Source: Fortiea contorta PCC 7126 (GTDB lineage: Bacteria; Cyanobacteriota; Cyanobacteriia; Cyanobacteriales; Nostocaceae). Taken from it: DNA of 64,000 nt. The position numbers and the translations under genes are program-made. Every line of letters begins with the position of its first letter. The stretch's first letter is position 1. Positions 53,798-62,507 of the stretch are shown here, one piece after another. The stretch covers positions 625,895-689,894 of the forward strand of contig NZ_KB235930.1 of assembly GCF_000332295.1 (NCBI RefSeq), written 5' to 3'. The notes beneath the pieces were generated by a model. The model was not told where the DNA came from. It made no database searches and saw only the letters and a program-made list of their open reading frames with translations.

Positions 53798-54733
53798 ATG
53801 ACTATGATTGTCCTCGGTAGCATCAATCTAGATTTAGTCGCCATCGCCCCTTACTTACCAGTAGCAGGAGAAACGTTGCTGGGTGAAGAATTTTTACAGT
53901 TACCGGGTGGTAAAGGTGCAAACCAAGCGGTAGCTTTAGCACGGTTGGGAATCCCTACACAAATGGTGGGACGTGTAGGCGCTGATGGTTTTGGTGCAGA
54001 ATTAATCAAAAATTTGCAGCTTTCTGGTGTGCAGACTGACAGTATTTTTGTGGATGAAACTGTGAGTTCTGGTGTCGCTATGATTACAGTAGATCATGCT
54101 GGTGAAAATCAAATTGTGGTGATTCCTGGTGCAAATGGGCACGTCAATCAGGAAGATATAACTAGATTGTCGCAGTTATTACCAGGTAGTTCAGGGCTAC
54201 TTTTGCAATTAGAAATTCCCATTCCAACTGTTATAGCCGCTGCTCAAGCAGCGCGGACAGCAGGTGTAAAAGTGATTCTTGACCCAGCACCCGCGCCAGC
54301 TAATTTACCTGATGAACTTTATCCGTTGGTGGATGTAATTACACCGAATGCTGTGGAAGCGGGACGGTTGGTGGGTTTTCCTGTGGATGGGGTAGAGTCA
54401 GCGTCAAGAGCGGCGACAGTTTTATTGCAGAGAGGGGTGAAATGTGCGATCGTCAAACTAGGTGCTCATGGTGTATTCTGCGCTCAGGGTGAGGAAAATT
54501 TCTTTATCAATGCATTTCCTGTGAATACAGTTGATACGGTAGCTGCTGGTGATGCTTTTAATGGTGCCTTAGCCGCTGCATTTTATCAAGGATTATCGCT
54601 ACATCAAGCGGTGGTTTGGGGTGCTGCGGCTGGTGCTTTAGCCGCTACGCAGCGGGGGGCGCAAACTTCGCTTCCAGATAGGTTGATGTTTGATACTTTT
54701 CTTGAGGAACAGGGGATAGGGGATAGGGGATAA
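53798..54733 (+). CDS. rbsK: Ribokinase
   Basis: PfkB-family sugar kinase that phosphorylates ribose at O5. The 311-residue protein shows IVLGSINLDLVAIAPYLPV, the sugar-binding LPGGKGANQAVALARLG, the monovalent-ion site DPAPAPANLPDELYPLVDVI and the catalytic VDTVAAGDAFNGALAAAF. The last eight codons (EQGIGDRG) read through three AGGGGAT repeats, so the natural C-terminus may have been replaced by STRR sequence. No ribose transport genes are adjacent. Confidence 0.9.
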   Translation: MTMIVLGSINLDLVAIAPYLPVAGETLLGEEFLQLPGGKGANQAVALARLGIPTQMVGRVGADGFGAELIKNLQLSGVQTDSIFVDETVSSGVAMITVDHAGENQIVVIPGANGHVNQEDITRLSQLLPGSSGLLLQLEIPIPTVIAAAQAARTAGVKVILDPAPAPANLPDELYPLVDVITPNAVEAGRLVGFPVDGVESASRAATVLLQRGVKCAIVKLGAHGVFCAQGEENFFINAFPVNTVDTVAAGDAFNGALAAAFYQGLSLHQAVVWGAAAGALAATQRGAQTSLPDRLMFDTFLEEQGIGDRG

Positions 54734-54736
54734 GGT
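54714..54736. repeat. STRR (AGGGGAT) spanning the ribokinase stop codon
   Basis: Three tandem AGGGGAT heptamers cover the final codons and the stop of rbsK, which supply the C-terminal GIGDRG residues. Confidence 0.65.
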
Positions 54737-54800
54737 CGAAAGTCTGTTGCTGTGTGGGTTTTATATTCGATTTATGTCCTCAACTAGTTGGTGACATCTG

Positions 54801-55691
54801 CTATACTCTCAAATATTGCTGTAACAAACCAATTACTACCTCTGGTAGTTCTAGATGTGGTATTACTCCAGCATTAGCGATCGCATAAAAATCCCGAATT
54901 GCTGGTATATTTAAATTAGCCAAGCGTCGCCCCAGCTTGATACTGGAAAATTGTGCGGCTTCTCCCCAAAAAAACACTGTGGGGATTTGCAACTGTTGAA
55001 TATATAAACTTAAATCAAAATAAAGATCACCCCGCAAAAATGCTAAAGCTGCAAATTTAGCATTTGGCTGTTGTGCAGAAGTTAAATAAGCTTCCACCAT
55101 TTCTTGAGAAACTCTTGCTGGGTTCGCAAACAGAAAATTTTGCAGAAAATTCCGCACTGCAAATTCATTTTCCGCACCGATAGCATAAATTAAATTATCC
55201 AGGAGCGGTACATTCAGCATTGGTAATGGTAATCTCCGCGCCACACCTTGGCCAAAATCATCGAACCCAGAGGGACAACTGAGAAATAATCCTTGGAATA
55301 AATCTGGTTGTTTGATGGCTAGACGAATTGTCAAAGCCGCCGTCAGTGAGGATGCTACAACTTTAACAGGTTGGCGACAAGTTTGAGTGATAAATTCTGC
55401 GATCGTGGTGAGATAGTCCCTCACTTGATAATCCCAAACAGGATGAGCCGATTCGCCCCAACCAATCAAATCAGGGGCTAACACACGGTGAGTATTCGCA
55501 AATGCTGGATAAACTTTAGACCACTCATACGCAGAAGCCCCACCACCGAAATTGTGGAGAAACAGTAACGGGGGTAAATCTGCTACATCAGCGATCGCCC
55601 AAGGTGCATTCGTTTGAGTATAATATACCATCGCCCCAAGGGAGGTGTGAATTACTTTATGTCCAAAGCCAGGAGGTTGAAACTGCAGCAT
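54801..55691 (-). CDS. Alpha/beta hydrolase
   Basis: The 296-residue alpha/beta-hydrolase fold protein has the oxyanion HNFGGGASAYEW, the strand THRVLAPDLIGWGESAHP and a C-terminal His region (NAGVIPHLELPEVV). The nucleophile elbow reads VVASSLTAAL instead of the usual GxSxG: Ser is present but the first Gly is Ala and the last is Thr. It is cytoplasmic, with no signal peptide. Its substrate cannot be predicted. It resembles the cyanobacterial esterase/haloalkane-dehalogenase-like group. Confidence 0.85.
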   Translation of the reverse strand: MLQFQPPGFGHKVIHTSLGAMVYYTQTNAPWAIADVADLPPLLFLHNFGGGASAYEWSKVYPAFANTHRVLAPDLIGWGESAHPVWDYQVRDYLTTIAEFITQTCRQPVKVVASSLTAALTIRLAIKQPDLFQGLFLSCPSGFDDFGQGVARRLPLPMLNVPLLDNLIYAIGAENEFAVRNFLQNFLFANPARVSQEMVEAYLTSAQQPNAKFAALAFLRGDLYFDLSLYIQQLQIPTVFFWGEAAQFSSIKLGRRLANLNIPAIRDFYAIANAGVIPHLELPEVVIGLLQQYLRV

Positions 55692-55701
55692 ATTAAATTT
55701 T

Positions 55702-55735
55702 CAATTTTGAATACGTTCGCTGTGCTCAGTACAAG
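55702..55735. repeat. Left arm of a 34-bp inverted repeat framing the HugZ-like gene
   Basis: This sequence is the reverse complement of 56432-56465 with two mismatches. It contains ATACGTTCGCTGTGCTCAGT and lies between the hydrolase start and the HugZ-like stop. Confidence 0.75.
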
Positions 55736-55760
55736 CTTTGAATTTTCAATTGATATTAGC

Positions 55761-56261
55761 TTATCCTTTCGCCTCTCCTGTAATCTGCACAAGTTGATCT
55801 AAGTTATCACCACTGATATTATACGCGGCTCCAAACCCCACCACAAAACGACCTTCATCAGGTGTGAGTCGGAAAATCCGAAAATCTGCTAAACCACGCA
55901 AAACTTCAATAATATCACCAAAGCGCTCCTGAAATTGATCAACAATTTGCTGCCATTCTTCAGTTTCCCGTTCCATGAGAGTTGCGGTACAATCAAAATT
56001 TAAACGGCGTCTGGCAAAAATTTGCTTACTCAAAGATTCGTCTTCAATCAATAAAACACTAACACGCGGATTGACATCAATATTTTTGGTATGAGTCGAT
56101 AGACCGCTAACATATATATAGATATTTTTTGAGTCATCGCTCACAAAAGGAGCATAACTAGCATTGGGAATTCCTTGTGAATTCACCGTACTAATAATCA
56201 CGCTGGCAAATCCTGACAAAAAAGTTTTGTACTCTGCTTGAGCTTTTTCTAATTGATTCAT
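55761..56261 (-). CDS. HugZ-like / pyridoxamine 5'-phosphate oxidase-fold protein
   Basis: The 166-residue split-barrel protein has FLSGFASVIISTVNSQGIPN with ASYAPFVSDDSKNIYIYVSG, followed by HTKNIDVNPRVSVLLIEDES. QIFARRRLNFDCTATLMERE and EGRFVVGFGAAYNI complete the core. These fit the HugZ/HutZ haem-degrading subgroup of the FMN-binding split-barrel superfamily. Some members degrade haem to release iron, and others bind FMN or F420. Haem use is an inference. The gene and its promoter lie inside a 764-bp segment framed by 34-bp inverted repeats. Confidence 0.8.
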   Translation of the reverse strand: MNQLEKAQAEYKTFLSGFASVIISTVNSQGIPNASYAPFVSDDSKNIYIYVSGLSTHTKNIDVNPRVSVLLIEDESLSKQIFARRRLNFDCTATLMERETEEWQQIVDQFQERFGDIIEVLRGLADFRIFRLTPDEGRFVVGFGAAYNISGDNLDQLVQITGEAKG

Positions 56262-56341
56262 AAATAAAATGCTATTACATAATTAACAAGTCAGTAGTTA
56301 TTCTAACTTTATTTATCAATTTTAGGATTGCATCACTGGGA

Positions 56342-56367
56342 AATAGGGATTAGGGGTTAGGAAAAAA
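56342..56367. repeat. Short STRR (GGGATTA/GGGGTTA)
   Basis: ATAGGGATTAGGGGTTAGGA is a two- to three-unit heptamer tract in the HugZ-like gene's upstream region. The same unit recurs at 63095. Confidence 0.5.
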
Positions 56368-56431
56368 TATTGCGAACGCTCTTCAGGGATTACCAGCAAC
56401 TGTTTCGTAATTCAAAAATGCAAATCCCCAA

Positions 56432-56465
56432 CTTGTACTGAGCAGAGCGAACGTATCCAAAATTG
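56432..56465. repeat. Right arm of the 34-bp inverted repeat framing the HugZ-like gene
   Basis: Reverse complement of 55702-55735 at 32 of 34 positions. It contains CTTGTACTGAGCAGAGCGAA and ends 42 bp before the next gene's start. Confidence 0.75.
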
Positions 56466-56507
56466 TCTAAATTGGGCTAGACTAAAGACAGTTACGAGGA
56501 CGCAATT

Positions 56508-58010
56508 GTGAGTGACAAAAATCGTTCTCAATGGGACTTAGGCAGGTTCATTGAAACCCTTACCTACTTTGAGGTAATTCCTTTTCTGAACTGGGTACAG
56601 CAGTTAATCCAAGGTCGTCCCCAGAAGTATGAAAATCAACCCATTGGAGGAAGCAATGTGGGTGTAATTTTAGTAGCAGGTGCGACAGGTGGCGTTGGTA
56701 AGCGCGTAGTCCGACGATTAAAAGCACGAGGCGAAAAAGTGCGATGTCTAGTGAGAGACATCGACAAAGCTAAAGCAATTTTGGGTGACGATGTTGACTT
56801 AGTGGTTGCGGATATCACTAAACCAGAAACCCTAACCCCCGTAGTTATGGCAAACATTCAAGCTGTAATCTGTTGTACAGCAGTACGTGTACAACCAGTG
56901 GAAGGTGATACAGCAGATCGAGCCAAATATTATCAAGGTGTCAAATTTTATCAGCCGGAAATTGTGGGTGATACGCCAGAAAATGTCGAATATCAAGGCG
57001 TGAAAAACTTGGTGGAAGTAGCCACTAAATACCTGTCTAAATCAAACGAAAAACTAATATTTGATTTCACTCAACCATCAACTGAATTAAAAAATGTTTG
57101 GGGTGCTTTGGATGATGTTGTTATGGGTGGTGTGAGTGCTAGCAACATTATCTTTGTGGAGAATACAGCTTTATTCACAGGTAATGTTTCCACAGATAAT
57201 TCTGGGGGATTTGCTTCTGTTAGAACCAAGAATTTTGAGCCACCATTTGATTTATCTGGTTGCGAAGGTGTAGAATTGCGCGTCAAAGGTGACGGTCAAC
57301 GTTATAAACTCTTTTTGCGAACAGACGCTAAATGGGATGGATTGGGTTACAGTTACTCCTTTGATACGGTAGCTAACACTTGGATAAATATTCGCATTCC
57401 TTTTGCAAATTTAATTCCTGTATTTCGGGCAAAAGTTGTTAAAGATGCGCCCTCAATTGATACTCAAAAAGTTTGCTCTTGGCAATTAATGTTGAGTAAA
57501 TTTGAATATGATGGTGCTCTAAATCCTCATTTTTCTCCTGGTGGTTTCACTTTGCAAGTGGAATCAATTAAAGGTTATAGCCAAAACACTTTACCACAGT
57601 TTATTCTCGTGAGTTCTGCCGGGGTAACTCGTCCCGGACGCCCTGGGCTTAATTTAGATGAACAACCCCCCGCAGTCAGATTAAACGACCAATTGGGGGG
57701 AATTTTAACTTGGAAATTAAAGGGAGAAGATAGCGTCAGAGCTAGCGGAATTCCTTACACAATTATTAGACCTTGTGCGTTGACTGAAGAATCAGGCGGT
57801 CAAGAATTAATATTGGAACAAGGAGATAATATTAGAGGCAAAATTAGCCGTGAGGATGTTGCAGAAATTTGTGTGCAAGCGCTACAACAAATAACAGCAT
57901 CCTATCAGACTTTTGAAGTCAAATCGGCAGAAAACATTACCAATTCTATAAATTGGGAGTCGCTATTTTCTCAATTACAACCTGATAGGAACGTGGAGAA
58001 TAGAGAATAG
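56508..58010 (+). CDS. SDR (NmrA-like) - CIA30 fusion protein
   Basis: The 500-residue protein has a GTG start and a Rossmann NAD(P)-binding motif VAGATGGVGKRVVRR (residues ~57-70) and IQAVICCTAVRVQPV, as in NmrA/short-chain dehydrogenases. A CIA30 domain is inserted at about residues 180-360 (LIFDFTQPSTELKNVWGALD, MGGVSASNIIFVENTALFTG, GYSYSFDTVANTWINIRIPF). The SDR fold then resumes (QFILVSSAGVTRPGRPGLNL). CIA30 in eukaryotes assists complex I assembly; in cyanobacteria such fusions are found in phototrophs, with a possible role in NDH-1 or photosystem assembly. Confidence 0.85.
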   Translation: MSDKNRSQWDLGRFIETLTYFEVIPFLNWVQQLIQGRPQKYENQPIGGSNVGVILVAGATGGVGKRVVRRLKARGEKVRCLVRDIDKAKAILGDDVDLVVADITKPETLTPVVMANIQAVICCTAVRVQPVEGDTADRAKYYQGVKFYQPEIVGDTPENVEYQGVKNLVEVATKYLSKSNEKLIFDFTQPSTELKNVWGALDDVVMGGVSASNIIFVENTALFTGNVSTDNSGGFASVRTKNFEPPFDLSGCEGVELRVKGDGQRYKLFLRTDAKWDGLGYSYSFDTVANTWINIRIPFANLIPVFRAKVVKDAPSIDTQKVCSWQLMLSKFEYDGALNPHFSPGGFTLQVESIKGYSQNTLPQFILVSSAGVTRPGRPGLNLDEQPPAVRLNDQLGGILTWKLKGEDSVRASGIPYTIIRPCALTEESGGQELILEQGDNIRGKISREDVAEICVQALQQITASYQTFEVKSAENITNSINWESLFSQLQPDRNVENRE

Positions 58011-58120
58011 GCTGTTCAGGGTCAAGAGTCCATAGCCAAAAGTTAGTTGTGATTCCTGGCTCTTGACAACCTTCAGGATAAATATACGACTTGAATTTAT
58101 TAATAAAATAAGTAAATAAA

Positions 58121-58468
58121 ATGTTTAATAGATTATTATTCGCTGCAGTTTTAGTCATTGTAGTTTGGCTAGGCTTATTGTCTAATTCGGCTTCATCGCA
58201 ACAAGTAGAATCTCGCATTAACAACTTAGAAGCTGACTTTAATCGTTTCGAGTCCAGACTCAACCGATTGGAAGCGCAAATAAATCAAACTCGTCAATCT
58301 CCGTCTCCGGGAGTTGCAAACATACCACCATTATCTAATCCTAGACGAAATGTATCACAGTCAGAGCGCGATCGCATGTTTGATCGCCTCGCAACTCTAG
58401 TCGTGGAATTGAAGCAACAAGTTAATAAATTAGAAACACGAATTTTGCAGCTAGAATCAACTCGCTGA
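58121..58468 (+). CDS. Small coiled-coil protein with signal/anchor (115 aa)
   Basis: The N-terminal helix FNRLLFAAVLVIVVWLGLLS is an uncleaved anchor or signal peptide. After SSASSQQ, heptad-type repeats form a coiled coil (VESRINNLEADFNRFESRLN; RLEAQINQTRQ), followed by a Pro-rich loop and a second coil (RDRMFDRLATLVVELKQQVN; KLETRILQLES). It is probably periplasmic and oligomeric. I recognise no family. It follows the SDR-CIA30 gene by 110 bp and may be cotranscribed. Confidence 0.7.
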   Translation: MFNRLLFAAVLVIVVWLGLLSNSASSQQVESRINNLEADFNRFESRLNRLEAQINQTRQSPSPGVANIPPLSNPRRNVSQSERDRMFDRLATLVVELKQQVNKLETRILQLESTR

Positions 58469-58538
58469 TGATGAGTGGGTAGTCAGGACTTGAATCCTGA
58501 ATTTTTCAGTCTAAAATGCTGACCACCAACTAATTACT

Positions 58539-59885
58539 TTACAGCCCACACTTTAATAAAATTTGTTTGACAATCACAATCAAAGTAATTCCTATGATTA
58601 CCATCAGTGTTAATTTCCCCCCAGGGACAAATGATTGATGATTACTGTCTATAAATTGTTGTTGCTCTCTTTGTTTCCAAGCCATCAATGCGGGAATAAT
58701 TCCTTCCAAAACAGAAACGCTAAAAGCCCCAGCGTAATCTAAAGCAGTAAAAAAAATATTGGGATTGATGACACCAAAACTCATAGAGGGTAAAAGAATT
58801 ATCGAATAAAGTGGTAACTGACTCACAGAATAAATCTGTTTGAGCAAGTCAATTTCTCGCAAAAAATCCAACAATCCGTACATCAAGCCAATAAATGAAG
58901 TAACGATCGCAAACTCAGAAAACACAGACACCAACAGCGCTAACCATTCTCCCGCACCACCTACGCGCAGAATTTGTAAGGGATCAAAAATAGTTTTCTC
59001 ATTCAAGGTTTGCTGGATCATCTCCGGACTAACGCTACCCAAAATCACCGCATTCCACGCCAGAAACATGATTAAGGGAATCAAAGAACCAAGCACCAGA
59101 GACTGACGAATTTTGCGGCTATCACCTTCTAGTTGTGTCACCACTACTGGTACAACACTATGGAAAAAAAATGCCACAAATATCACTGGTATAGCACTGC
59201 CGACAGTACTCCAATTTTGAAATAGAAATTGTGTAGCCTTAACTTGCTCTCCTGCTATTAACAATAATCCCACAAAAGAGGCGATAACAATCGCCATAAA
59301 AGTATTATTGAGCTTCTCAATCCACTTCCCTCGCCCCAGATACATCATCCCACCAAATAAGAGTGTAAAAATGGTGATGCCTACCCAACCAGGGAGAATA
59401 TTTTGTACACCAAATATTTTAGCGATCGCATCTCCTAAAATATCGCCACCTTTAGCTAGGTATGCTATTAACAGAGCGCATTGTAAGAACAAATAAGCAC
59501 CACCTGCAATCCCCGATCCCACCGGGCCCAAGCTGTGCTCAACCATGGCCAAAATATTGATATTAGTCCGGCCGACAAGACGCATAGTGTTCACCGTCGC
59601 TTCTGCAATCAACAAAGCCGCGACTAACGCATACACCCAAGCACCAATCATCAACGCAGTGGATGGTACAACTCCAGATGACATAGTAACCGCAGGTAAC
59701 GCCAACACACCAGCCCCGACCGTTGTCCCCGCAACCAGAGCCGTGCTTCCAAAAACACTACCTGGTTGATGAGTTAGTTGCTTACCATCAAATTCAATGT
59801 GAGAAAATAAGCGAGTGACTTGCTCTTCTTTTGACTGGAGAACAGTCTGTATAGGAGTGATGCTCAAGTATGTATCCAAACTCAA
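58539..59885 (-). CDS. Aromatic amino acid permease (Trp/Tyr type, HAAAP family)
   Basis: The 448-residue protein has about eleven membrane helices after a 45-residue cytoplasmic N-terminus. Signature segments are GSVFGSTALVAGTTVGAGVL with ALPAVTMSSGVVPSTA, then VVVTQLEGDSRKIRQSLVLG and FIGLMYGLLDFLREI. These match the TyrP/TnaB/Mtr group of proton-coupled aromatic amino acid importers in the plasma membrane. Which amino acid it prefers is not visible. Convergent with the coiled-coil gene. Confidence 0.88.
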   Translation of the reverse strand: MSLDTYLSITPIQTVLQSKEEQVTRLFSHIEFDGKQLTHQPGSVFGSTALVAGTTVGAGVLALPAVTMSSGVVPSTALMIGAWVYALVAALLIAEATVNTMRLVGRTNINILAMVEHSLGPVGSGIAGGAYLFLQCALLIAYLAKGGDILGDAIAKIFGVQNILPGWVGITIFTLLFGGMMYLGRGKWIEKLNNTFMAIVIASFVGLLLIAGEQVKATQFLFQNWSTVGSAIPVIFVAFFFHSVVPVVVTQLEGDSRKIRQSLVLGSLIPLIMFLAWNAVILGSVSPEMIQQTLNEKTIFDPLQILRVGGAGEWLALLVSVFSEFAIVTSFIGLMYGLLDFLREIDLLKQIYSVSQLPLYSIILLPSMSFGVINPNIFFTALDYAGAFSVSVLEGIIPALMAWKQREQQQFIDSNHQSFVPGGKLTLMVIIGITLIVIVKQILLKCGL

Positions 59886-60313
59886 AACTTAATATTAAAT
59901 TATGTTACCAAAATTAGCAAAAACCCTATTTGCATTCATCGATAATTTAGATTTACAGCGCTATTCCCAGGATATCAATAGACTTATTAGATAAATATTT
60001 TTTGTCTCACCCCTCACCCTACACAAGAGTCTGAACATTAGGACTTTTCTCAGAGAATCCATGAACGAACTTATGTTAAAAAACTACGAAAATTTCATTT
60101 TATAGTCCTAATCCTTATTTTTAATATAAGTCTAATTAATAGTCCTTATGGTCAAATATTTTTGGTAAATAAAACTAAACAAACTAATTTTTGAAATTGA
60201 TCCAGGCGACAAAATAACTAGTAATGTAAGAATTAAAGGTAAAAAAATCATTAAGAAGACATGGTTAACTCCATATTCCCATGCTCCTTGTGAAAAGTAC
60301 GAGAAAAAAGCAC
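59886..60313. other. Intergenic region, divergent promoters
   Basis: About 430 AT-rich bases (strongly A/T from 60090 to 60250) between the permease and aldolase genes, which are divergently transcribed. No RNA gene, repeat or convincing frame was seen. Confidence 0.4.
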
Positions 60314-61075
60314 ATGTCAATATTTAATAGACAACAACCGCCTTTATTTGAGAAAGTTGAAGACGAACGCTTACACCGTAAACAACGCCTAGCAGCCGCC
60401 TTTCGTTTATTTGCTCGCTTTGGATTTAGTGAAGGTATAGCTGGACATATTACAGCGCGTGACCCAGAATTTACCGACCATTTTTGGGTCAATCCCTTTG
60501 GTACTTACTTCGGACATATCCGCGTCTCCGACCTAATTTTAGTCAATTCAGAAGGCGAAGTGGTCAAGGGCGATCGCCCTGTGAATCGAGCCGCTTTTGC
60601 TATTCATTCTCAAATACACGAAGCTCGAACCGACGTCATCGCCGCAGCCCACGCCCATTCAATTTATGGTAAAGCTTGGTCTAGTTTGGGTCGCCTCCTT
60701 GACCCCCTCACTCAAGATGCTTGCGCTTTCTACGAAGACCACAGCGTCTTTGAAGAATATACAGGCGTCGTCCTTGATACTTCCGAAGGTAAGCGAATTT
60801 CCCAAATCTTAGGAAATAGAAAGGCTATAATTCTCCGTAACCACGGGCTGCTTACCGTAGGACACACAGTAGATGAAGCCGCTTGGTGGTTTATCACCTT
60901 AGAGCGCTCCAGTCAAGCCCAACTTCTCGCCGAGGCCGCAGGTAGACCCCACATCATCGAGCATGAAACCGCACGTTTGACACAAACTCAAGTGGGGTCA
61001 CATCAAGGCGGATGGTTCAGTTTCCAGCCACTTTACGACAGAGTAGCACGGGAAGAACCAGACCTATTTGATTGA
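60314..61075 (+). CDS. Class II aldolase/adducin family protein
   Basis: From the ATG at 60314 (MSIFNRQQPPLFEKVEDERL) the 253-residue protein has the aldolase-II fold. EGIAGHITARDPEFTDHFWV is the substrate loop, AAAHAHSIYGKAWSSLGRLL holds the His zinc ligands and ILRNHGLLTVGHTVDEAAWW the third His. It could be a fuculose/ribulose-phosphate-type aldolase, an epimerase or a decarboxylase. Adducin-like proteins without activity also exist. No sugar-pathway neighbours narrow the choice. Confidence 0.85.
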   Translation: MSIFNRQQPPLFEKVEDERLHRKQRLAAAFRLFARFGFSEGIAGHITARDPEFTDHFWVNPFGTYFGHIRVSDLILVNSEGEVVKGDRPVNRAAFAIHSQIHEARTDVIAAAHAHSIYGKAWSSLGRLLDPLTQDACAFYEDHSVFEEYTGVVLDTSEGKRISQILGNRKAIILRNHGLLTVGHTVDEAAWWFITLERSSQAQLLAEAAGRPHIIEHETARLTQTQVGSHQGGWFSFQPLYDRVAREEPDLFD

Positions 61076-61203
61076 GAATGAATTTATAATCGCTATATTT
61101 GTGAAACCAGATGAAGTTATAAACAGCTACAAAAATGTATAGAAAACCTGAGTGAAGGAAATCTTCACTCAGACTTTCTCATTTGGCTAATTCTTGTTTC
61201 TGC

Positions 61204-61467
61204 TTATCTATCGTTGAAGTCATCCAAGCGAATATCCTTCCAAATATCGGAAACTTGCCATCCCGAATTACCTACAGATTGAATCATGGGTTGATCGCGC
61301 CAAGAAATATATTTGGGTTGTGTATTCTCTTCACTCATTAGCGGCTGCTGCATACCCGACGGTTCCTGCAGATCATTTGCATCGACTTGAAGATTTTCTT
61401 CTTCCGTTTCTTCCATGATCTTAATTTTCTCAAGCAGCAACTTTTCAGATTTTTTAATTAGTTTCAT
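61204..61467 (-). CDS. Small acidic hypothetical protein (87 aa)
   Basis: The protein starts with a Lys-rich segment (MKLIKKSEKLLLEKIKIMEE). It then has an acidic stretch (TEEENLQVDANDLQEPSG) and ends with Trp-containing short motifs (PKYISWRDQPMIQSVGNSGW; DIWKDIRLDDFNDR). It is likely disordered outside the C-terminus. No family is recognised, and it may be specific to this lineage. The methionine at residue 18 (61416) is a possible alternative start. Confidence 0.5.
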   Translation of the reverse strand: MKLIKKSEKLLLEKIKIMEETEEENLQVDANDLQEPSGMQQPLMSEENTQPKYISWRDQPMIQSVGNSGWQVSDIWKDIRLDDFNDR

Positions 61468-61748
61468 ATATACCTATCTAGCGTTTTGAGAGATGTACAT
61501 TAAAAACTGACGGTCTTAACGTGATTCTGAATGAGTCCAATGTAGGCTTTCAAGAATCTTTGGAGAGATCCGCAAGAACTTTCTATAAAGTAAAGTGTGG
61601 AAACACTGAACTTGGATAAACTAGGATACAGCAAATTTGTGGAAAACACGAGAGGTTTGCGAAAAAAATTACGAAACTAATCATCAATATTTCCAATCCA
61701 TCAATCAGCTTGATTTTTGAACTATGCTCCATCTGAGGATTTTGAATA

Positions 61749-61934
61749 ATGTCATGTCAAACTATCTGTAATGACTGTGCTTTCCACACCCAAGTAGAAA
61801 CGGTGATAGAGTGCACTCACCCTGAAGAATTGGCACTTAACTGTGCCACAGTCATTTTCTGTAATTCGTTTCAACCAGTAGAGGAAGTTGATAGCCCTTG
61901 TGTTTCCTGCGGTCAAAATGATGAAGAATTATAA
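61749..61934 (+). CDS. Cys-rich small hypothetical protein (61 aa)
   Basis: Eight cysteines in 61 residues: MSCQTICNDCAFHTQVETVI, ECTHPEELALNCATVIFCNS, then PCVSCGQ near the C-terminus. The pattern suggests a zinc-binding mini-domain. The upstream AT-rich stretch and a poor ribosome-binding site (GGATTTTGAATA) leave translation likely but unproven. Function unknown. Confidence 0.5.
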   Translation: MSCQTICNDCAFHTQVETVIECTHPEELALNCATVIFCNSFQPVEEVDSPCVSCGQNDEEL

Positions 61935-62164
61935 CTTGTGCCATTTCCTGGTAATCACGACACCATCAAAGGTAATTGGCAAATACTCTACCTGGGACAT
62001 TTTTAAAGTTCTTATGTAATTACACATAAACCATAAATATTAGTACTGAATTTAACAGTTTTAAGTATTGACATTTAAACAAAAAGGATCTGGCCAAAAT
62101 GCCAAATCCTGAATGTGAACTTTATTAATTAAAGTCGGCAGCAACCGCTATCTTCTTTAGTCTT

Positions 62165-62277
62165 ATACCATTTCACGAAATTATTGATACACTCACTTTT
62201 CTTGCATCCCCTGCATCCCCTGCATCCCCTGCATCAAGAGCTTGCCCATGTGCATCAATCTTAAAGTGAAACGGTAT
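62165..62277. mobile_element. MITE-like unit with ATACCRTTTCAC terminal repeats
   Basis: ATACCATTTCAC (62165-62176) and its complement GTGAAACGGTAT (62266-62277) bound 113 bp with one mismatch; similarity extends inward over about 16 further bases (ATTGAT-type). The interior holds three to four TGCATCCCC tandem repeats. No coding content; its mobility is inferred. Confidence 0.6.
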
Positions 62278-62278
62278 T

Positions 62279-62381
62279 ATACCAATTCTCTAAATTTTGG
62301 CAACACATCAATAACCTGTAAGGGCGAACGGCCGTTCGCCCCTACCAATTTATCTGTTGTCCCCTTTTGGCGAATTGGTAT
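62279..62381. mobile_element. MITE-like unit with ATACCAATTC terminal repeats
   Basis: ATACCAATTC (62279-62288) and GAATTGGTAT (62372-62381) are exact complements bounding 103 bp. In the interior a perfect 20-bp palindrome (62322-62341) reads GGGCGAACGGCCGTTCGCCC. The same terminal sequence occurs alone at 40299-40308. Confidence 0.6.
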
Positions 62382-62413
62382 TACTTGTGCTCCCACCGTC
62401 TGCAGTTAATCCT

Positions 62414-62443
62414 GTGGAGACGCTGCATTGCAACGTCTTTAAC
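62414..62443. repeat. Dispersed hairpin repeat, GTAGAGACG family (copy 4)
   Basis: GTGGAGACGCTGCA and TGCAACGTCTTTAAC are approximate complements. It is more degenerate than the other copies in the window. Confidence 0.45.
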
Positions 62444-62507
62444 ACAACCACATGTTTAGCGTGTCCAGAAAATTGATATCATCTGGCTGTGCGCTTTCTA
62501 CGCTGAA

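Larger units (their letters stand above)
61935..62507. other. Intergenic region composed largely of MITE-like units
   Basis: After about 200 bp of plain AT-rich DNA come two inverted-repeat-bounded units (62165-62277 and 62279-62381) and a GTAGAGACG-type hairpin (62414-62443). No protein-coding frame is apparent. Confidence 0.55.

Noticed and set aside
58475-58549. tRNA-like sequence on the minus strand (GTGGG/CCCAC acceptor, AGGATTCAAGTCCT arm)
   Set aside because: Only five of seven acceptor pairs form, the T-arm has A53 opposite C61 or a 6-nt loop, the anticodon stem has a mismatch, and it overlaps the stop codon of the permease gene. At most it is a decayed tRNA or a coincidence.
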